Part shown: piece after piece, positions 1-11,099 of the stretch
How the letters are laid out: every line of letters starts with the position of its first letter
How positions within the stretch are numbered: position 1 is the first letter of the stretch
Source of the DNA: Gymnothorax reevesii
Taxonomy: Eukaryota; Chordata; Actinopteri; Anguilliformes; Muraenidae
Direction: 5' to 3'
Length of the DNA stretch: 64,000 bases
Assembly (NCBI GenBank): GCA_029721435.1
Contig: CM056576.1
Location: 74,045,876 to 74,109,875 of the forward strand
Notes under the pieces: generated by a model
Database searches by the model: none
Seen by the model: only the letters and a program-made list of their open reading frames with translations
What the model was told of the DNA's origin: nothing
Position numbers and translations under genes: made by a program

Positions 1-74
1 TGAGACATGAACTGAGGCTATAAAACCAAGAAAAATATTGTCCTGACCAAAGGCCAGAACCCCAGAACACAACA
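1..74 (-). mobile_element. End of a solo LTR (cut by window edge)
   Basis: These bases are the counterpart of 37,877-37,950, the right end of the complete solo LTR at 36,949-37,950. The element end reads ...acacaaca and is followed by GTAAA at 75-79, the same target-duplication base string as in the complete copy. On the minus strand the LTR would begin with TGTTGTG. The presence of this LTR in both duplicated blocks shows that it was there before the duplication. Confidence 0.8.
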
Positions 75-213
75 GTAAAGGTTGAAATAACACATCCTTC
101 TTCAGCATGTGACGCCAGCTGTGATATAACTGACAGTGTCAATTAGTTAGTGGCTAAATGCATTATACATGCTGTATAAAGCCTTTATGAGCAACACTTC
201 AAATAAAGTGTGA
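75..213. mobile_element. Right half of a TIR DNA element (MITE-like)
   Basis: This is the counterpart of 37,951-38,089. It ends in an inverted copy (about 165-213) of the terminal repeat that starts at 36,833: a TCACACTTTATTTG-type end followed by a GCTCATAA(A/G)GGCTTTATACAG motif. The left half lies outside the window in this copy because a solo LTR sits inside the element. No transposase is visible. Confidence 0.6.
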
Positions 214-1639
214 CCAATCATTATGTCCATTTTTGTAAATTATGGTCCCAAATTGACTTGAATAAAGGAAAAAGCCAGATATGCCTTGGTGGTGTGGCTA
301 TCCTCTGCTCGTCAGATACGGTCAGATCCACCCATAGACAAGTTCAAAATGTATTTTAATTAACTGACTTAATATTTTCTAATACTTGAGAACCCAGTAT
401 AGATATGATTTTAATAAACCTGAAGGAGGGGGGTTTAGAGGTTTATGTAAACAGTGGGACAGTCTGAAGCAGGGTGCCGGAAAATTTCCCTTATGTTCAA
501 ATCGTAATGTTGATATTACTAGTTATTGCAAACTTCTGATCAGAGCACAACCATCTGTCATGTTTTGGGGTCAATTATTTTTTCACATGGATGATATAGG
601 TTTTGAATAACTTTTCACCTTCAGTAAATGAAACAAACCGCATTTTACATTTACTCATTTACATTGTCTCAAATTGTAAGTTGGTTGGATGACCTGATCT
701 GAAACATTAAAATATGACAAATGAGTAAAAAGTAGTAGAAATTGGGCATGGATCAGATACTTCGTCATAGCACTGTACAGTCCCTGTGCAAATATTTAAA
801 GTAATGGATAGAGTTACAGTCCGCTAGCTGAGATTTTGCAGGCTCACTACGCAAAATGAAGCAATGCTCTGTGGTCAGTGATTGCAGTGCTGTGGACAGT
901 TGCATAAGACATCTTTATGGGATATTTCCCTCAGATCTTCCCATAAAATTCCATTACATGTGCATTTAATTAATATACACTGATATGCAGCAAAGTGCTA
1001 AATAAACACTCTCACCTTTGGAAAGCATTTGAGGGGTTTTATGCAATGTCTATGGACGATTCCCTGACTAAAGGTAAAATATTTCCCTAAGTCACATATC
1101 TAAGGAGAAAACTTATGGAATTTAAAAGAATTGACCACTGCATTGTTTGAAGCTCTGTTATCAGTGTCAGGTTGAAAAACAGAGTGCAAATCTTTCCCTA
1201 CACTTGTCATAACACTAGAAATAAGTAGTTTAAACACTGAGAAGTGCACCTATACACAGTATTTAGCAGTTTTAGAGTAGTTGAAAAAGTTGTTCGTGTT
1301 ATATAATGTTCATTGGCAAGTGAAAGCACTCAGATGTGAAGCCTCACTCATTGAGTGTGGCAGGTTAGAAAAAAAAAAACACACTATATCTAAAAAGACC
1401 ACAAGATGACATTCTTTGACTGGGTCGTATTTTTCCAAAAAAATACTGTGTTTCTTGTAATGCGACCATGTCAAAGTCACAATCCACAGTGGAACAGGAC
1501 AGCTGTGACTTTACATCGTTTGGCATTCTGAATATGAATTTTGACATGATGCGCAGTCATCAAAATTCGATGTTATGTTAAACGAGACTGAACAGTTTGG
1601 TTGATAATGTTGCTACATGAAATTGTTATGAGAAGATAT
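214..1639. other. Unassigned intergenic block with two empty insertion sites
   Basis: No gene or recognisable element was found; the short open frames here have no family features. The interest is comparative. At about 716-725 the sequence is uninterrupted where copy B carries the 1,234-bp solo LTR. At 782-786 a single CCCTG marks the empty target site of the BEL/Pao element, which copy B flanks with two CCCTG copies. Confidence 0.7.
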
Positions 1640-2063
1640 TTAAAGTAGGTGAAGGCCATGTAGCTTCCATGTCCTCCAACTTGATTATCCAGGGAGTTCA
1701 CCTTATGAATTTGACATGGCTACACCAAAAAATGTCATGGTAGTGCAAAGGCGTAATGAAAGTAACACTGTTCAGAAACAATGTGACCCCTTGACCCCAT
1801 TAACCAGGTCAAGGTCATCCACCTTTAATGTTCTACAAGCTGATTATCCAGAACATACATGCTGTAAATTTTAAGTGGCGACAACAAAAATAGTGGATGT
1901 AATCAAGGAAACAGTGTTTACAAAGAATGTGACCTTCTGACCCCTTAAAGTAGGTCAAGGTTACCCATCTTTAAACTTGTCCAAGCTATATGTCCCAAGA
2001 ACAGTCCCTTTGAATTTCACTAAACTGAGATTAATAGGAAAGGAGTTATTATCTACACAGATG

Positions 2064-2094
<31 letters not shown>

Positions 2095-2150
2095 GGACGC
2101 AAGGCCTTTGCAGTACTCGATGGCCATACTTTGGCCTTGGGTAATAAATG
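1640..2150 (+). repeat. Internally repetitive element with GACA microsatellite and terminal hairpin
   Basis: Two diverged internal units are visible, at about 1,775-1,865 and 1,920-2,000. Each runs through a GTGACC..CTGACCCC motif, a GGTCAAGGT motif, a CATCTTTAA-type motif and a CAAGCT motif. A (GACA)n run at 2,064-2,094 follows, then a short hairpin at about 2,123-2,140 (GGCCATACTTTGGCC) and an A/T-rich end GGGTAATAAA. The same layout, with different sequence, recurs at 7,721-8,225. It looks like a non-autonomous transposable element, but I cannot place it in a named family. The counterpart in copy B (48,790-49,300) has a much shorter GACA run. Confidence 0.5.
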
Positions 2151-2177
2151 GGAATCAGTAGTGTAGATGTACAAGAT

Positions 2178-2377
2178 CAGGGGTCCCCAATCTTTCCCAC
2201 AAAGGGCTGGTGTGGGTGCAGGCTTTCATTGCAACCAACCAGCTATGCACCTGATGCAATCAAGCTTATTCGTAAGCAGTCCAGGGGTGGATTGGTAGCA
2301 TCAGGTGTGTAAATGCTTGGTTGCAATGAAAGCCTGCACCCACACTGGCCCTTTCTGGGAAAGATTGAGGACCCCTG
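2178..2377. mobile_element. hAT-type palindromic MITE
   Basis: A 200-bp foldback element. It begins CAGGGGTCCCCAATCTTTCC and ends with the inverted form GGGAAAGATTGAGGACCCCTG, minor mismatches apart. The arms share the inverted stretch containing GTGGGTGCAGGCTTTCATTG. The CAGGGGT-type terminus and the 8-bp target duplication seen at the separate copy 19,846-20,049 point to the hAT superfamily. At this site the flanks are not a clean 8-bp repeat. No coding capacity. Confidence 0.75.
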
Positions 2378-2692
2378 ATGTAGATGGTTTTGGAACTGTG
2401 GTTCAGACACTTTGTTGTAAAAGCCATTTTTCACGGGCGCATCTGATATCTGGCTGCCTCCTGTATTTGTTTAGTATGAGACAAATTTACCAAAATTGAA
2501 ACCTTTGATCCAAGACTAACGTAAGCTCCTCCTCTTGAAGCCTAACACTATGGTACCAGTCCACTGAAACCAGAGAAATCCTCTGCAGTCTCGATAGTTC
2601 ATTGCTTCATGCCTCATTCTCAAAGTCTTTCTTGCTTTTCGTTGGATTATACTTGTTCATATCATTAATTCAACTTATTTTGGAGTGTTGCA

Positions 2693-3154
2693 ATGGACAT
2701 TGAGATCCATATTCTTTTTATCATTGGTATCTACAGCTTTGGTAAGATTTTATATTTATTTATTTTATTCACTCATTCATTCCATTCAAGTGATGTTTGT
2801 TTTGTGCTATGAAAATTTCTGAATTCTTCTTTTTTTCAGAATGCAGAGCTGAAGACACCGTGACGCAGTCCAACAGAGACAAGATTGGTCTTGAAAGAGA
2901 GTCAGTGACACTTGACTGCAAATATTCACAAGCAGTGCACAGCCATTTCTATTTTGGTACATACAGTAACCAAATGGATTCCCTAATTTCATGTTGAGAC
3001 AAGATCTACAGTATATGGCTCAAGAAACAATGCACCAGAATTCAAGGAGAGATTTGATGCTCATCTCAACAAAACCTCAAGCACTGTACCTTTAACAATA
3101 CAGAGGGTGCAGCTGTCTGACTCTGCTGCGTATTACTGTGCTCTGAGGCCTACA
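2693..3154 (+). pseudogene. TCR alpha-type V segment, pseudogene, copy A
   Basis: A T-cell receptor V segment with leader exon 2,693-2,741 (ATG, hydrophobic 16 residues, donor GTAAG), a 98-bp intron and V exon from 2,840 after a polypyrimidine-CAG acceptor. The exon opens with an AEDTVTQS framework-1 motif, has a first Cys in a TLDCKY context and ends with DSAAYYCALRP at about 3,120-3,150, the usual teleost V-alpha pattern. It is dead in several ways. One base is missing after the first-Cys region compared with copy B, and a second near 3,023. The TAA at 2,967-2,969 sits at the position of a stop shared with copy B. The recombination signal is gone: immediately after TACAG at 3,151-3,155 the sequence jumps into a Gypsy LTR. 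V-alpha rather than V-delta is inferred from the ALRPT-type end. Confidence 0.88.
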
Positions 3155-3998
3155 GCTCATGGTTAAATACAGAAACAGTTTGATAGCCAGGCAAACAGAG
3201 TAATGCAGAACAGTCAGAATCAGAGTCAGGGGACAAGCAGAAATATTCGGTAACCTGGAAATCAATCCGCACAATGACAGTAACATAAGGGGTAGATCTA
3301 AGGGTTTGGAAGGGGAAGGAAAAGGGAGTTGGATGGGATAAGGGAGAAACACGGGAGAATCTAAACAGATGGGTACAAAATGTGAATAAGGGAGAATGAA
3401 ATACTGCTCACTCAACTTTCAATCAAACAACGTAATACAAACAATCAATAACAAAACTTACGGGAGAATACGCAAGAAACGAGCAATCAGCAGTCAAAAC
3501 CAGAAAACGCAGAATCGAGACTTAACCAAAGCGAGCTTAAGGGAAGAAACGTGTCGACAAGAAGCTGGGGAAAAAGTGGGTCTTTTAAATTCAAATTAAT
3601 TAAGTGGAATCCCAGCTAAAAACAGGACAGCTGTAGAGAGAGGCGTAACTAGAAAAGCAAGGACGGTGATAGGAGAGAGAGGGGAAACAGGTGGAGTTCT
3701 AACTCTGATCTAACTAATTACCCGTGCCTCCCTAAACTACTCTCAGGTGTGGATAGTCAATGAGAACAGCAAGAAAGAAGGAAGTGGAATTACCTCACCG
3801 AAATACAGGGAAGAGAGTGTGATGAAAAAGACAAGACACCACGAGACAGACACGAGAGGAAAACATTCAAGACCAAAGACAGCGCAATCTTGCAGAAACA
3901 TACATACTCTATAAGAATAAATATGATACATAAATAAATATATAGCAACTAAAATTACTAAAACATACTAAAAACAAACATGCAAATCAGCGATTCCC
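3155..3998 (-). mobile_element. Gypsy LTR fragment (3' LTR in element orientation), copy A
   Basis: This matches 50,792-51,620 of the fuller LTR in copy B, so it is an LTR lacking its outer 68 bp because of the deletion that also removed the neighbouring V-segment signal. On the minus strand the LTR starts close to 3,998 (TG..GGGAATCGCTGA). Inside it about 200 bp (3,783-3,997) recur as a direct repeat at 6,369-6,561, the remnant of the other LTR. A C-rich tract at 4,003-4,016 on the + strand, which is G-rich on the element strand, lies just inside it and is a likely polypurine tract. Confidence 0.7.
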
Positions 3999-4020
3999 AC
4001 CAGACCCCCCCCCCCCCCCT

Positions 4021-4405
4021 CGGTGGCACGTGGCATAGTGGTTAGCACTACTGCCTCACAGCAAGAAGGTCGTGGGTTCGTATCCGGCCTGGGGCCTTTC
4101 TGTGTGGAGTTTGCACGTTCTCCCTGTGTTCGCGTGGGTTTCCTCCGGGTACTCCGGTTTCCCCCACCCACAAAACATGCAATATAGGAACCCTCCCTCC
4201 TGTATGGCTGTGTGTGAATGTTTGGTGGTGGTCGGAGGGGCCGTAGGCGCACACTGGCAGCCACGCTTCCGTCAGTCTGCCCCAGGGCAGCTACAAAAAC
4301 GTAGTTTACCACCATCAGAGAGTGAGTGAATGAATAATTCCTCCATTGTAAAGCGTCTTTGAGTGTCCAGAAAAGTGCTATATAAAATTGATGCATTATT
4401 ATTAT
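4021..4405 (+). mobile_element. tRNA-derived SINE in a Gypsy element
   Basis: The head resembles an RNA polymerase III promoter. The A-box-like GTGGCATAGTGGTTAGCAC lies at about 4,029-4,047 and the B-box-like GGGTTCGTATCC at about 4,074-4,085. The body contains the widespread fish SINE core (GGTTTCCTCCGGGTACTCC). The tail carries GTAAAGCGTCTTTGAGTGTC and ends in an ATT repeat. It interrupts the Gypsy element between the chromodomain region and the LTR. A closely related SINE is at 53,765-54,121, at a different place in copy B, so the two are separate insertions. Confidence 0.8.
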
Positions 4406-6368
4406 GAGTTGTTTGTCCAGTATGTGACGTGCGGAGATCCAAGAGCGTTCCTCTGGGCCGTATCCTTCCCAGTCCACCCAGTATTGTATACCCCTTCCTC
4501 GTCGACGAACGTCCAGCAGTTTGTGCACTGTGTAGGTTTCTCCTCCATCGATGAGCCTCGGGGGAGGAGGATTAGTCAGGGCAGGGGTGTGGACGGAACT
4601 CAGCACAGGCTTGATACAGGACACATTAAAGGCTGGGTGGATACGGCTCATGGAGGCTGGTAACTTAAGTCTAACAGAAACAGGATTAACTATCTTCTCT
4701 ATAACAAACGGACCAATGAACGAGGTGCTAACTTGCGACTTTCAGTCCTTAAGGCAATGTCTTTGGAAGATAACCATACTTTCTGTCCTACTTTGTACTG
4801 CGGCGGCATTGAGCGACGACGATTGACCTGACGACTCATCTCCTCAGCAGCTTTTAGGAGAGTGGAACGAGTCTCCTCCCACGTCCTTCGCCACCTCCGG
4901 AGAAACTCCTGGATGTTAGGGACGTTGACCTCAACCTCCTGGGAAGGAAACAGAGGAGGTTGGTACCCGAGACAAGCTTGAAAGGGGGACACACCTGAGG
5001 CAGCCGTGGGAAGGATGTTGACAGAATATTCAACCCAGGGCAGTTGTTGGCTCCAGTCCCCCTGGTCTCGGGAAGTGAGGCACCGAAGGACGCTCTCCAT
5101 CTGTTGATTGGCTCTCTCTGTCTGTCCGTTACTCTGAGGATGAAAACCAGAGGTAAGATTTACCTTCATTCCCAGGGCTTAACAAAAAGCTTGCCAGACT
5201 TGTGAGATGATCTGAGGGCCACGATCGGAGACAATGTCTGAGGGAATGCCGTATATTCTAATAACGTGTTGGACGAGTAGGCTCTGGCAGAGGGAAGCTT
5301 GGCAAGCGGAACAAGATGTACTGCCTTCGAGAAGCGGTCTACAATGGTCAGGATGACGGTGTTACCTCTGGAGGGCGGAAGGCCGGTCACAAAATCCACT
5401 GCGATATTAGCCCAGGGTGTGGAAGGGACTGGAAATGGTTGCAGGAGACCAGCTGGAGCAGGGTGGGTGAGTTTATTCTAGGCACAGACCGGACAAGCCG
5501 TGGTGAGACTCTTGACATCTCTTCGGACCGTTGCCCACCAGAACCTCCGAGTTAGCATGGCCAAAGTCCGGTTGGCACCAGGATGGCCACTGGAGTACTT
5601 CGGCCCGGAGGTGTCTGGGACAAATAGACAGTTCTAAGGACAGTTAGTAGGTGGCCCCCCAGATGGTTGTGACCTTCTAACCCTTTCTCCAGTTCCCATA
5701 CTAATGACCCCACCACAACTCGACCAGGCAGGATGGTCTGTGGCTCCTTGGGAGGAGCGTCTGGTGCTAATTTACGTGACAGGGCGTCAGGTTTCTTATT
5801 AAGGGAGCCTGAGCGATAAGCTAAGGTGAAATTAAATCTATCGAAAAATAGTGACCAACGAGATTGGCGAGAATTAAGTCTCTTAGCTGTGCGGAGGTAC
5901 TCCAGATTCTTATGGTCAGTCCAGACCTGGAATGAAACCTTAGCCCCTTCAAGGCAGTGACGCCACTCCTCTAATGCCAATTTTACCTACAGTAACTCTC
6001 GATTTCCGATATCATAGTTTCTCTTGGCCGGGCTTAATCTGCGGGAGAAGAAGGCACAAGGGTGTATCTTATTATCTTTGCCGTTGCGTTGGGGGGACAG
6101 GACTGCCCCCACGCCGGTGTTGGAGGCGTCAACCTCGACGATGAACTGCTTCTCAGGATTTGGCTGTTGGAGACCAGGGGCAGAGGTGAATTTTTGCTTT
6201 AGCTCCTGAAAGGCCTTCTCCGCCGATGGGGTCCACGCAAAAGGAACTTTGGGGAAAGTCAGAGCAGTTAGTGGGGCAGCAATGGTACTATAATTACGAA
6301 TGAAACGGCGGTAAAAATTGGCAAACCCTAAGAAACACTGTAGTTCCTTGCGTGTTGTGGGGGTAGCT
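4406..6368 (-). pseudogene. Ty3/Gypsy pol remnant (chromodomain type), copy A
   Basis: On the minus strand, 5' to 3': the last part of reverse transcriptase (6,368 to about 6,000), RNase H (5,980-5,552, with the motif [13 protein letters not shown]), an integrase core (5,399-5,166, [10 protein letters not shown] and [14 protein letters not shown]), the rest of the integrase (5,169-4,699, GFHPQSNGQTERANQQ) and a chromodomain (about 4,651-4,405, with [15 protein letters not shown]). Such an integrase-chromodomain order is characteristic of Metaviridae chromoviruses common in fish. It is inactive. The gag, protease and most RT are missing, the fragments lie in different frames, a stretch near 5,588 is deleted relative to copy B (removing a zinc-binding His), and a SINE splits its end. 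The RT is fused straight onto an LTR remnant at 6,369. Confidence 0.9.
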
Positions 6369-6561
6369 CAACCCACCGAAATACAGGGAAGAGAGCGTGA
6401 CACCTCGAGACTGAAACGAGAGGAAAACATTCAAAGACCAAAGACAGCGCAATCTTGCAGAAACATACATACTCTAAAAGAATAAATATGATAAATAAAT
6501 AAATAGCAACTAAAATTACTAAAACATACTAAAAACAAACATACAACTCAGCGATTCCCAA
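6369..6561 (-). mobile_element. Gypsy LTR remnant (5' LTR side), copy A
   Basis: About 190 bp that repeat the inner part of 3,783-3,997 in direct orientation, ending GCGATTCCCAACA. The junction from RT into mid-LTR at about 6,368 is the same as in copy B (about 52,655), so the internal deletion that made this stub preceded the duplication. Confidence 0.75.
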
Positions 6562-7720
6562 CACATGATGCATTCTGTTTCCACAAATAACAATGCGCAC
6601 AAGTTCGTATTCATTGCTAATTGGCCACATCAAGGTAACTGGCTATGTCTAATGGAGTGGGTATATTGTGAGTCTGCCACTGTACTGATAATGAAGAAAA
6701 AACTGGAAAAAACAGGTTTACACCAATGTGTCTCTCCTGTTTTCAGCTTACTGATATGAGTGGTTGAATGAAGAATGATAAGTGAAAAGTAAGATTTCTT
6801 CACTGCCTTTTACAGTTTTCAAAAAAAATTTCAATACCTTTATAGATGGTAATGTGTGGCTCACAAGGATACTGTGATACTTCTTTTGATCCATGATTCC
6901 GTCGATTTTTATGAGATCACCGGCTCTTTTGGAGCAGACTGAACCCTTAACCAGAATATTACCACCCCTTAACTGAAGGGGTTAAACATTCATTTCTGAA
7001 ATGTTGTCTAACTCTACGGCATGCATAAGTTTTGCAAAAAAAAAAACATTTCAAATTTTGATTCATTAGTCCAAAGAACTTGTTCCCCTTCATTTAGTGT
7101 CTAATCTTTTGCCAAATTTCTTGGCAAACTCAAGTCTTTTTTTGATGGTGCCAGCTCTTGGCAGCAACGCGATCAATCAGACCATTTTCACAAAGGCGTC
7201 TCTGGAAATAGTAGATCTTGATGCTTTCACATCTGTTCACTTCTGGCGCTATTGATATCAAGTTGTTGAGCTGTCAACCGCAGATTTTTTTTTTTTTATC
7301 TGTCATACATAGACAATGGACACCAGAGGTACTTCATTTCCATTTTGCACCTCCATTGCCACTAGTTTCTTGCGAACCGGGCCCTGAAATGCTTTCTTAC
7401 CGTCTTCAGTGTCCTGTGGCAGCATTTATCATCTTCAGCGTCAGGTAAGGCCACAATGTGGATACAAACAACCTCAGAGAGCCCTTCCACCATGCAATCA
7501 TGTTTAACACTGCGATCCTACTCAATGTTTATGTCACCTTATCCACTGGAACAACTGACCATCAGAGGTAATTTTGCAGAATAATGTGACCTCAAACCAT
7601 TTTAAACAATTTTTTTCACATCAGTAAACATGGAATGAGCCTTCAAACATGCATTGAGTCTATGCAAGAGTCAAAAAATTATTTGCAACACCTTTCAATT
7701 GTCATAAAAAGGAGGTTTTG
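6562..7720 (-). pseudogene. Tc1-like transposon relic, copy A
   Basis: From about 6,831 the sequence parallels 25,880-26,780 (shared landmarks TACTTCTTTTGATCC, GAAGGGGTTAAAC and GCCACTAGTTTC), where the minus strand reads as a Tc1-type helix-turn-helix start. Here the frame is broken by many stops and indels. The first 270 bp (6,562-6,830) show nothing recognisable. The homologous place at about 7,510 is where copy B carries a SINE. Confidence 0.65.
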
Positions 7721-8225
7721 CAGGGTATAGGCGAATTAGCCCGCAGCCCAATTTGAACCATCTTCTAGTAATATTTACCTACTAGTGGGACTGGCCAGAA
7801 AATAGATTTGAAGTGTGAAATTTGCATACAGGAAGTGATCTGTGACCTATTTAGTGATTTCAAGATTTTTGTGGGGCAAGGCCTCAAAAAGTCCATATTT
7901 TAAACCCATAAATGATTGTTCAAAAAAACCAGATGATTTTAAATGGCTACACAACAACATGACAGACATTTTGATACCAAACATAAGTATATATATGAAA
8001 CATAACACGTTGCTGAATACCCCTTGGCCAAGGTCAAAGGTCAAATCCAGCAAAAACCTGATATTGCACATCTATGGGTCATAATGAGTTACCATACCAA
8101 ACTTGGTGAAGCTGCGATCATTAGTTGTACTGACCCGGACAAAGTCATGGACAGACGACAGACAGACAGACACGCAGGTGACAACAATACCCCTCTGGCC
8201 AAAGTTTGGCTGAGGGGTAAAAACT
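7721..8225 (+). repeat. Repeat with GACA run and terminal hairpin
   Basis: Contains AAGGTCAAAGGTCAAATC at about 8,030, then a short GACAGACAGACA run (8,159-8,170) and a palindrome CCTCTGGCCAAAGTTTGGCTGAGG at about 8,192-8,215, followed by GGGTAAAAAC. The layout matches 1,640-2,150 although the sequences are different, so it is probably a second family of the same element type. No convincing protein is encoded. Confidence 0.45.
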
Positions 8226-8559
8226 GAAAAAGTTTCAGACAATTTTCCGTTGAAAAATGCATCTGTCTTCATGTAAAACGTAAAGTTCATCTTAAAAAAA
8301 CACCCAGGTTCCTATGAAAACGCACCTAAGATATTTTCACAAAAGTTGGCTCATATAGTTGGCTAAATAATGTGCAAGTGTTGTTAAATTGCGAGACCGA
8401 TAACAGTGTATTCAAGCCATTTTTACCACATATTTCTCAGAAAAGCCATTTTGATGTTTGCATAAACTGTTGTACATTGTATAGGTTGTTTTCAGACCTT
8501 GTGGATTTTAGAATGTAATTATAGACTGAGAATTTTCGAGAAGCCATTGACATTGGTCA

Positions 8560-8745
8560 TCGTATTGTTAACTAGTGATGTAGTCAAGACCGCCTTAGCC
8601 AAGACCAAGACACTTCCAAGACAAAAGGGTAGCAAGACCAAGACAAGACCGAGACCAAGCCGAAGACAGACCATTTCGAGACCAAGACCAGAGCAGGACG
8701 AGACCGAGACCAGAGGATTGAGACTTTATAAGCATTTAAATGCTT
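8560..8745 (+). repeat. GACCAAGAC/GAGACC low-complexity repeat
   Basis: A degenerate run of 6-bp units such as CAAGAC, GAGACC and AAGACC. An open frame of lysine/arginine/threonine-rich residues through it is a by-product of the repeat. It is shared with copy B at about 55,200-55,370. Confidence 0.7.
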
Positions 8746-9162
8746 TCCTGTAAAGGATTGGTATGGTTACACAGTCCAAAATCCATTGTCACCATTCCGG
8801 AGACATTAAGATTTCCATCCAAAACGAATAGCAGCGGCAGGAAATGAATTCTCATTTTGCCTGCACAAACAAAGGGGAAACAAATGTAATGGGTTTCATT
8901 CAGATTTTCGTCATATGGGGTGCCAAGTTCATGAAGCTGTAAAACAGATAGTCTATGAGCAGGACCATATTACGGACCGGGCCAGTAGGGCCGGGGCCCA
9001 AGGGTCCAGGGGCTCAGAAGGGGGGCCCACAGATGCCAATGCCAAATGCGATGTCAGAGGGCCTCTCTTCTCTAGGATCTTAGGACTACTCACACTGTTA
9101 TAGGGCATATCTGCAGAGAACCGAGAGAGAAGGGTGATATGAATTGGGCGGGGGGGACAGGG
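8746..9162. other. Unassigned G/C-rich spacer
   Basis: No gene recognised. The block from about 8,970 is G-rich (GGGCCGGGGCCCAAGGG) and leads into the minisatellite. Copy B lacks about 23 bp near 8,947-8,969. Confidence 0.4.
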
Positions 9163-9380
9163 ACGGCAATCAGAGGACCCCTGGGCTATGGGGTACGGCA
9201 ATCAGAGGGCCCCTGGGCCATGGGGGACGGCACTCAGAGGCCCCTGGGCTACAGGGGACAGCAGTAAGAGGGCCCCTGGGCTATGGGGTACGGCAGTCAG
9301 AGGGCCCCTGGGCTATGGGATACGGCAGCCAGAGGGCCCCTGGGCTATGGGGGACGGCAGTCAGAGGGCCCCTGGGCTGG
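9163..9380 (+). repeat. 32-bp minisatellite, 7 units
   Basis: Seven head-to-tail units of about 31-32 bp, each starting ACGGCA and containing the core AGAGGGCCCCTGGGC. The last unit runs into GGCCCTACTG. Copy B has eight units at 55,772-56,020. Because 32 is not a multiple of 3, the open frames across it cycle through frames and are not evidence of a protein. Confidence 0.95.
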
Positions 9381-10600
9381 CCCTACTGTAGTGCCTCTCG
9401 TGAATACTCCTAAGGGAGCCCTAATGTTTACCAGCTAGGGGTTCAAGGAAGTAGGGGGGAATGGTTTCAGAGGGCCCTATGATTATGAAAGCCCCTGCTA
9501 AGGGTCGTGACTTCTAGCTATGTGGGGGCCCTAGGGACAGCCCAAATGGGAGAGCATACTGTTAAGAGAGCCCTCTGATTACAAATGTTCTTACAAAGGG
9601 CCTCTGATTTACCAAGGGTGTTACAGGAAAAAAGTGGTGCTATGTGTTTTTGTTTTGCCTTCCTGTTTCTCCCCAGGTGCTGACCTGCAGTGGTGCATGC
9701 TGTGGTCCTTTGTTCAGCCCTCTTCCTGTCAATTAATCATCAGCTATGTAGCCTTCACAACTGTGTTGGATTCTGCCAATTAAGATCAATTATCCTTACC
9801 CAATCCTGTGTTCCCAAATCTACCTCTGACTAATCATCTGTCTTGCTTTCATCTATGTATTAGAGCTATTTTAGAGTAGCAGGGTGGGAGAGGGGTTTGG
9901 TAGATTTTATTTTGACTCCTTCAGTTGGTGATTTTGTGTTATTTACTGTGTGATTTTAAGTTCTTTATCCTCAGTTGTGTTAATTGTTTTTCTCAGTGGA
10001 GGAGGGCGAGGCAAGAGACCCTGGGGTATACATATCACCAGTAGGTAAATTTTTTGTCTAGACACACTAGGTAAGAACGTGAGTGGTGTACCTTTTTTTT
10101 GTTGTAGCAGGTACGTAAGTTGGCCGGTTTAGTTAGTGACTGTGGATAGGCTGGTAGGAAAATAGGGTGTAGGGAAGGTTAGGGCTTGGGGTTTATTATT
10201 CTTGGCACCACCACGGGGCCCTTCTCGCTACCCCCTCTCCTGCCTGTTTTTGTTGTCAGCCGCCTATGTAGTATTTTTGGGTTTGTTTTCTTGTTTTGTT
10301 TTTCCATGTACCCATACCCAACTTGAATAATAATAAATCCTTTGTTAGTTTTAAAGGGATTTTGGAGTGGACATTAGTTTGTTGACCACCACACCCAGAG
10401 TGCAGGTTATGGTTCCTGCTGATCGGGTCCTTATGCAGACTACTTTTCTTTTTTTACATGCTAGCCATAGTTTATGCCAACATAGTAAAAAAAAAAAATG
10501 TAACAAAGGGTTTTGAATGAAAGTCCTTTCAGCGAGCCCTAAGGTCCAGAATATGCTAGCTGTGTGACTTAATTTACGTGCGCAACCGCACATACTTGCA
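9381..10600. other. Unassigned; possible LTR-like end near 10,330
   Basis: Scattered GAGGGCCC motifs like the minisatellite core continue to about 9,600. The segment 10,180-10,350 is T/G-rich and ends with two AATAAA-type signals at 10,327-10,337 followed by a purine-rich stretch, as at the end of an LTR or a transcript 3' end. I cannot name an element. No coding region supported. Confidence 0.3.
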
Positions 10601-11099
10601 GCAGAACGATCAGAGCACTATGCACGATACTGGTAATGCTGCCAAAAACAAATCACCAAAAGTCGCTATTGGCTATCTAAAAAGTCGCTAGATTACGTCA
10701 TGACGTTACTATGATGTCATAACCTCACGCACTACTCACTGATCTCAAGAAAATGTGTCTACATGGCTATGTTGACAATTCAAAAGGTACAGTTTCGAGA
10801 TCGGGGCTAATGTGCAGTGCTGCCTAACCATGAAATAAGCTTCTGGTGACAGTGCAGAGCTGAAGTTACATTGAAAAACAATGATCTCCTCCAAAGCACA
10901 TGCCCATCAGCCACTGCTTCCTATACACTCATTGGTTGAATCTTGGCAAGTTCAGAACGAGGCCGGAGGATACCCGGACATGAACGGACTTAGAATCCTC
11001 CTGACGAGCGCCCGTCTGGCCAACAGGAGGTGCTTGAGCAATGAACAAAGCTGTTTTTATTTATTTCCCTTACCCGACAGTCTCATCCCAATTTGAAAC

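Noticed and set aside
3968..4651. One 227-codon minus-strand protein
   Set aside because: It is a chimera: only the first about 80 codons are the Gypsy chromodomain; the rest is antisense SINE sequence read through.
8499..8753. 84-codon Lys/Arg/Thr-rich frame resembling a basic protein
   Set aside because: It is the GACCAAGAC/GAGACC low-complexity repeat in translation; both copies share it by duplication.
9144..9413. Open frames of 60-90 codons through the minisatellite, with Pro/Gly-rich repeats
   Set aside because: They arise from the 32-bp repeat read in several frames; unit number differs between copies, and there are no splice or start signals of note.
10881..11096. 71-codon frame conserved between copies A and B
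   Set aside because: Conservation is expected from recent duplication alone; no motif, no splice context, adjacent to a tRNA-like repeat.
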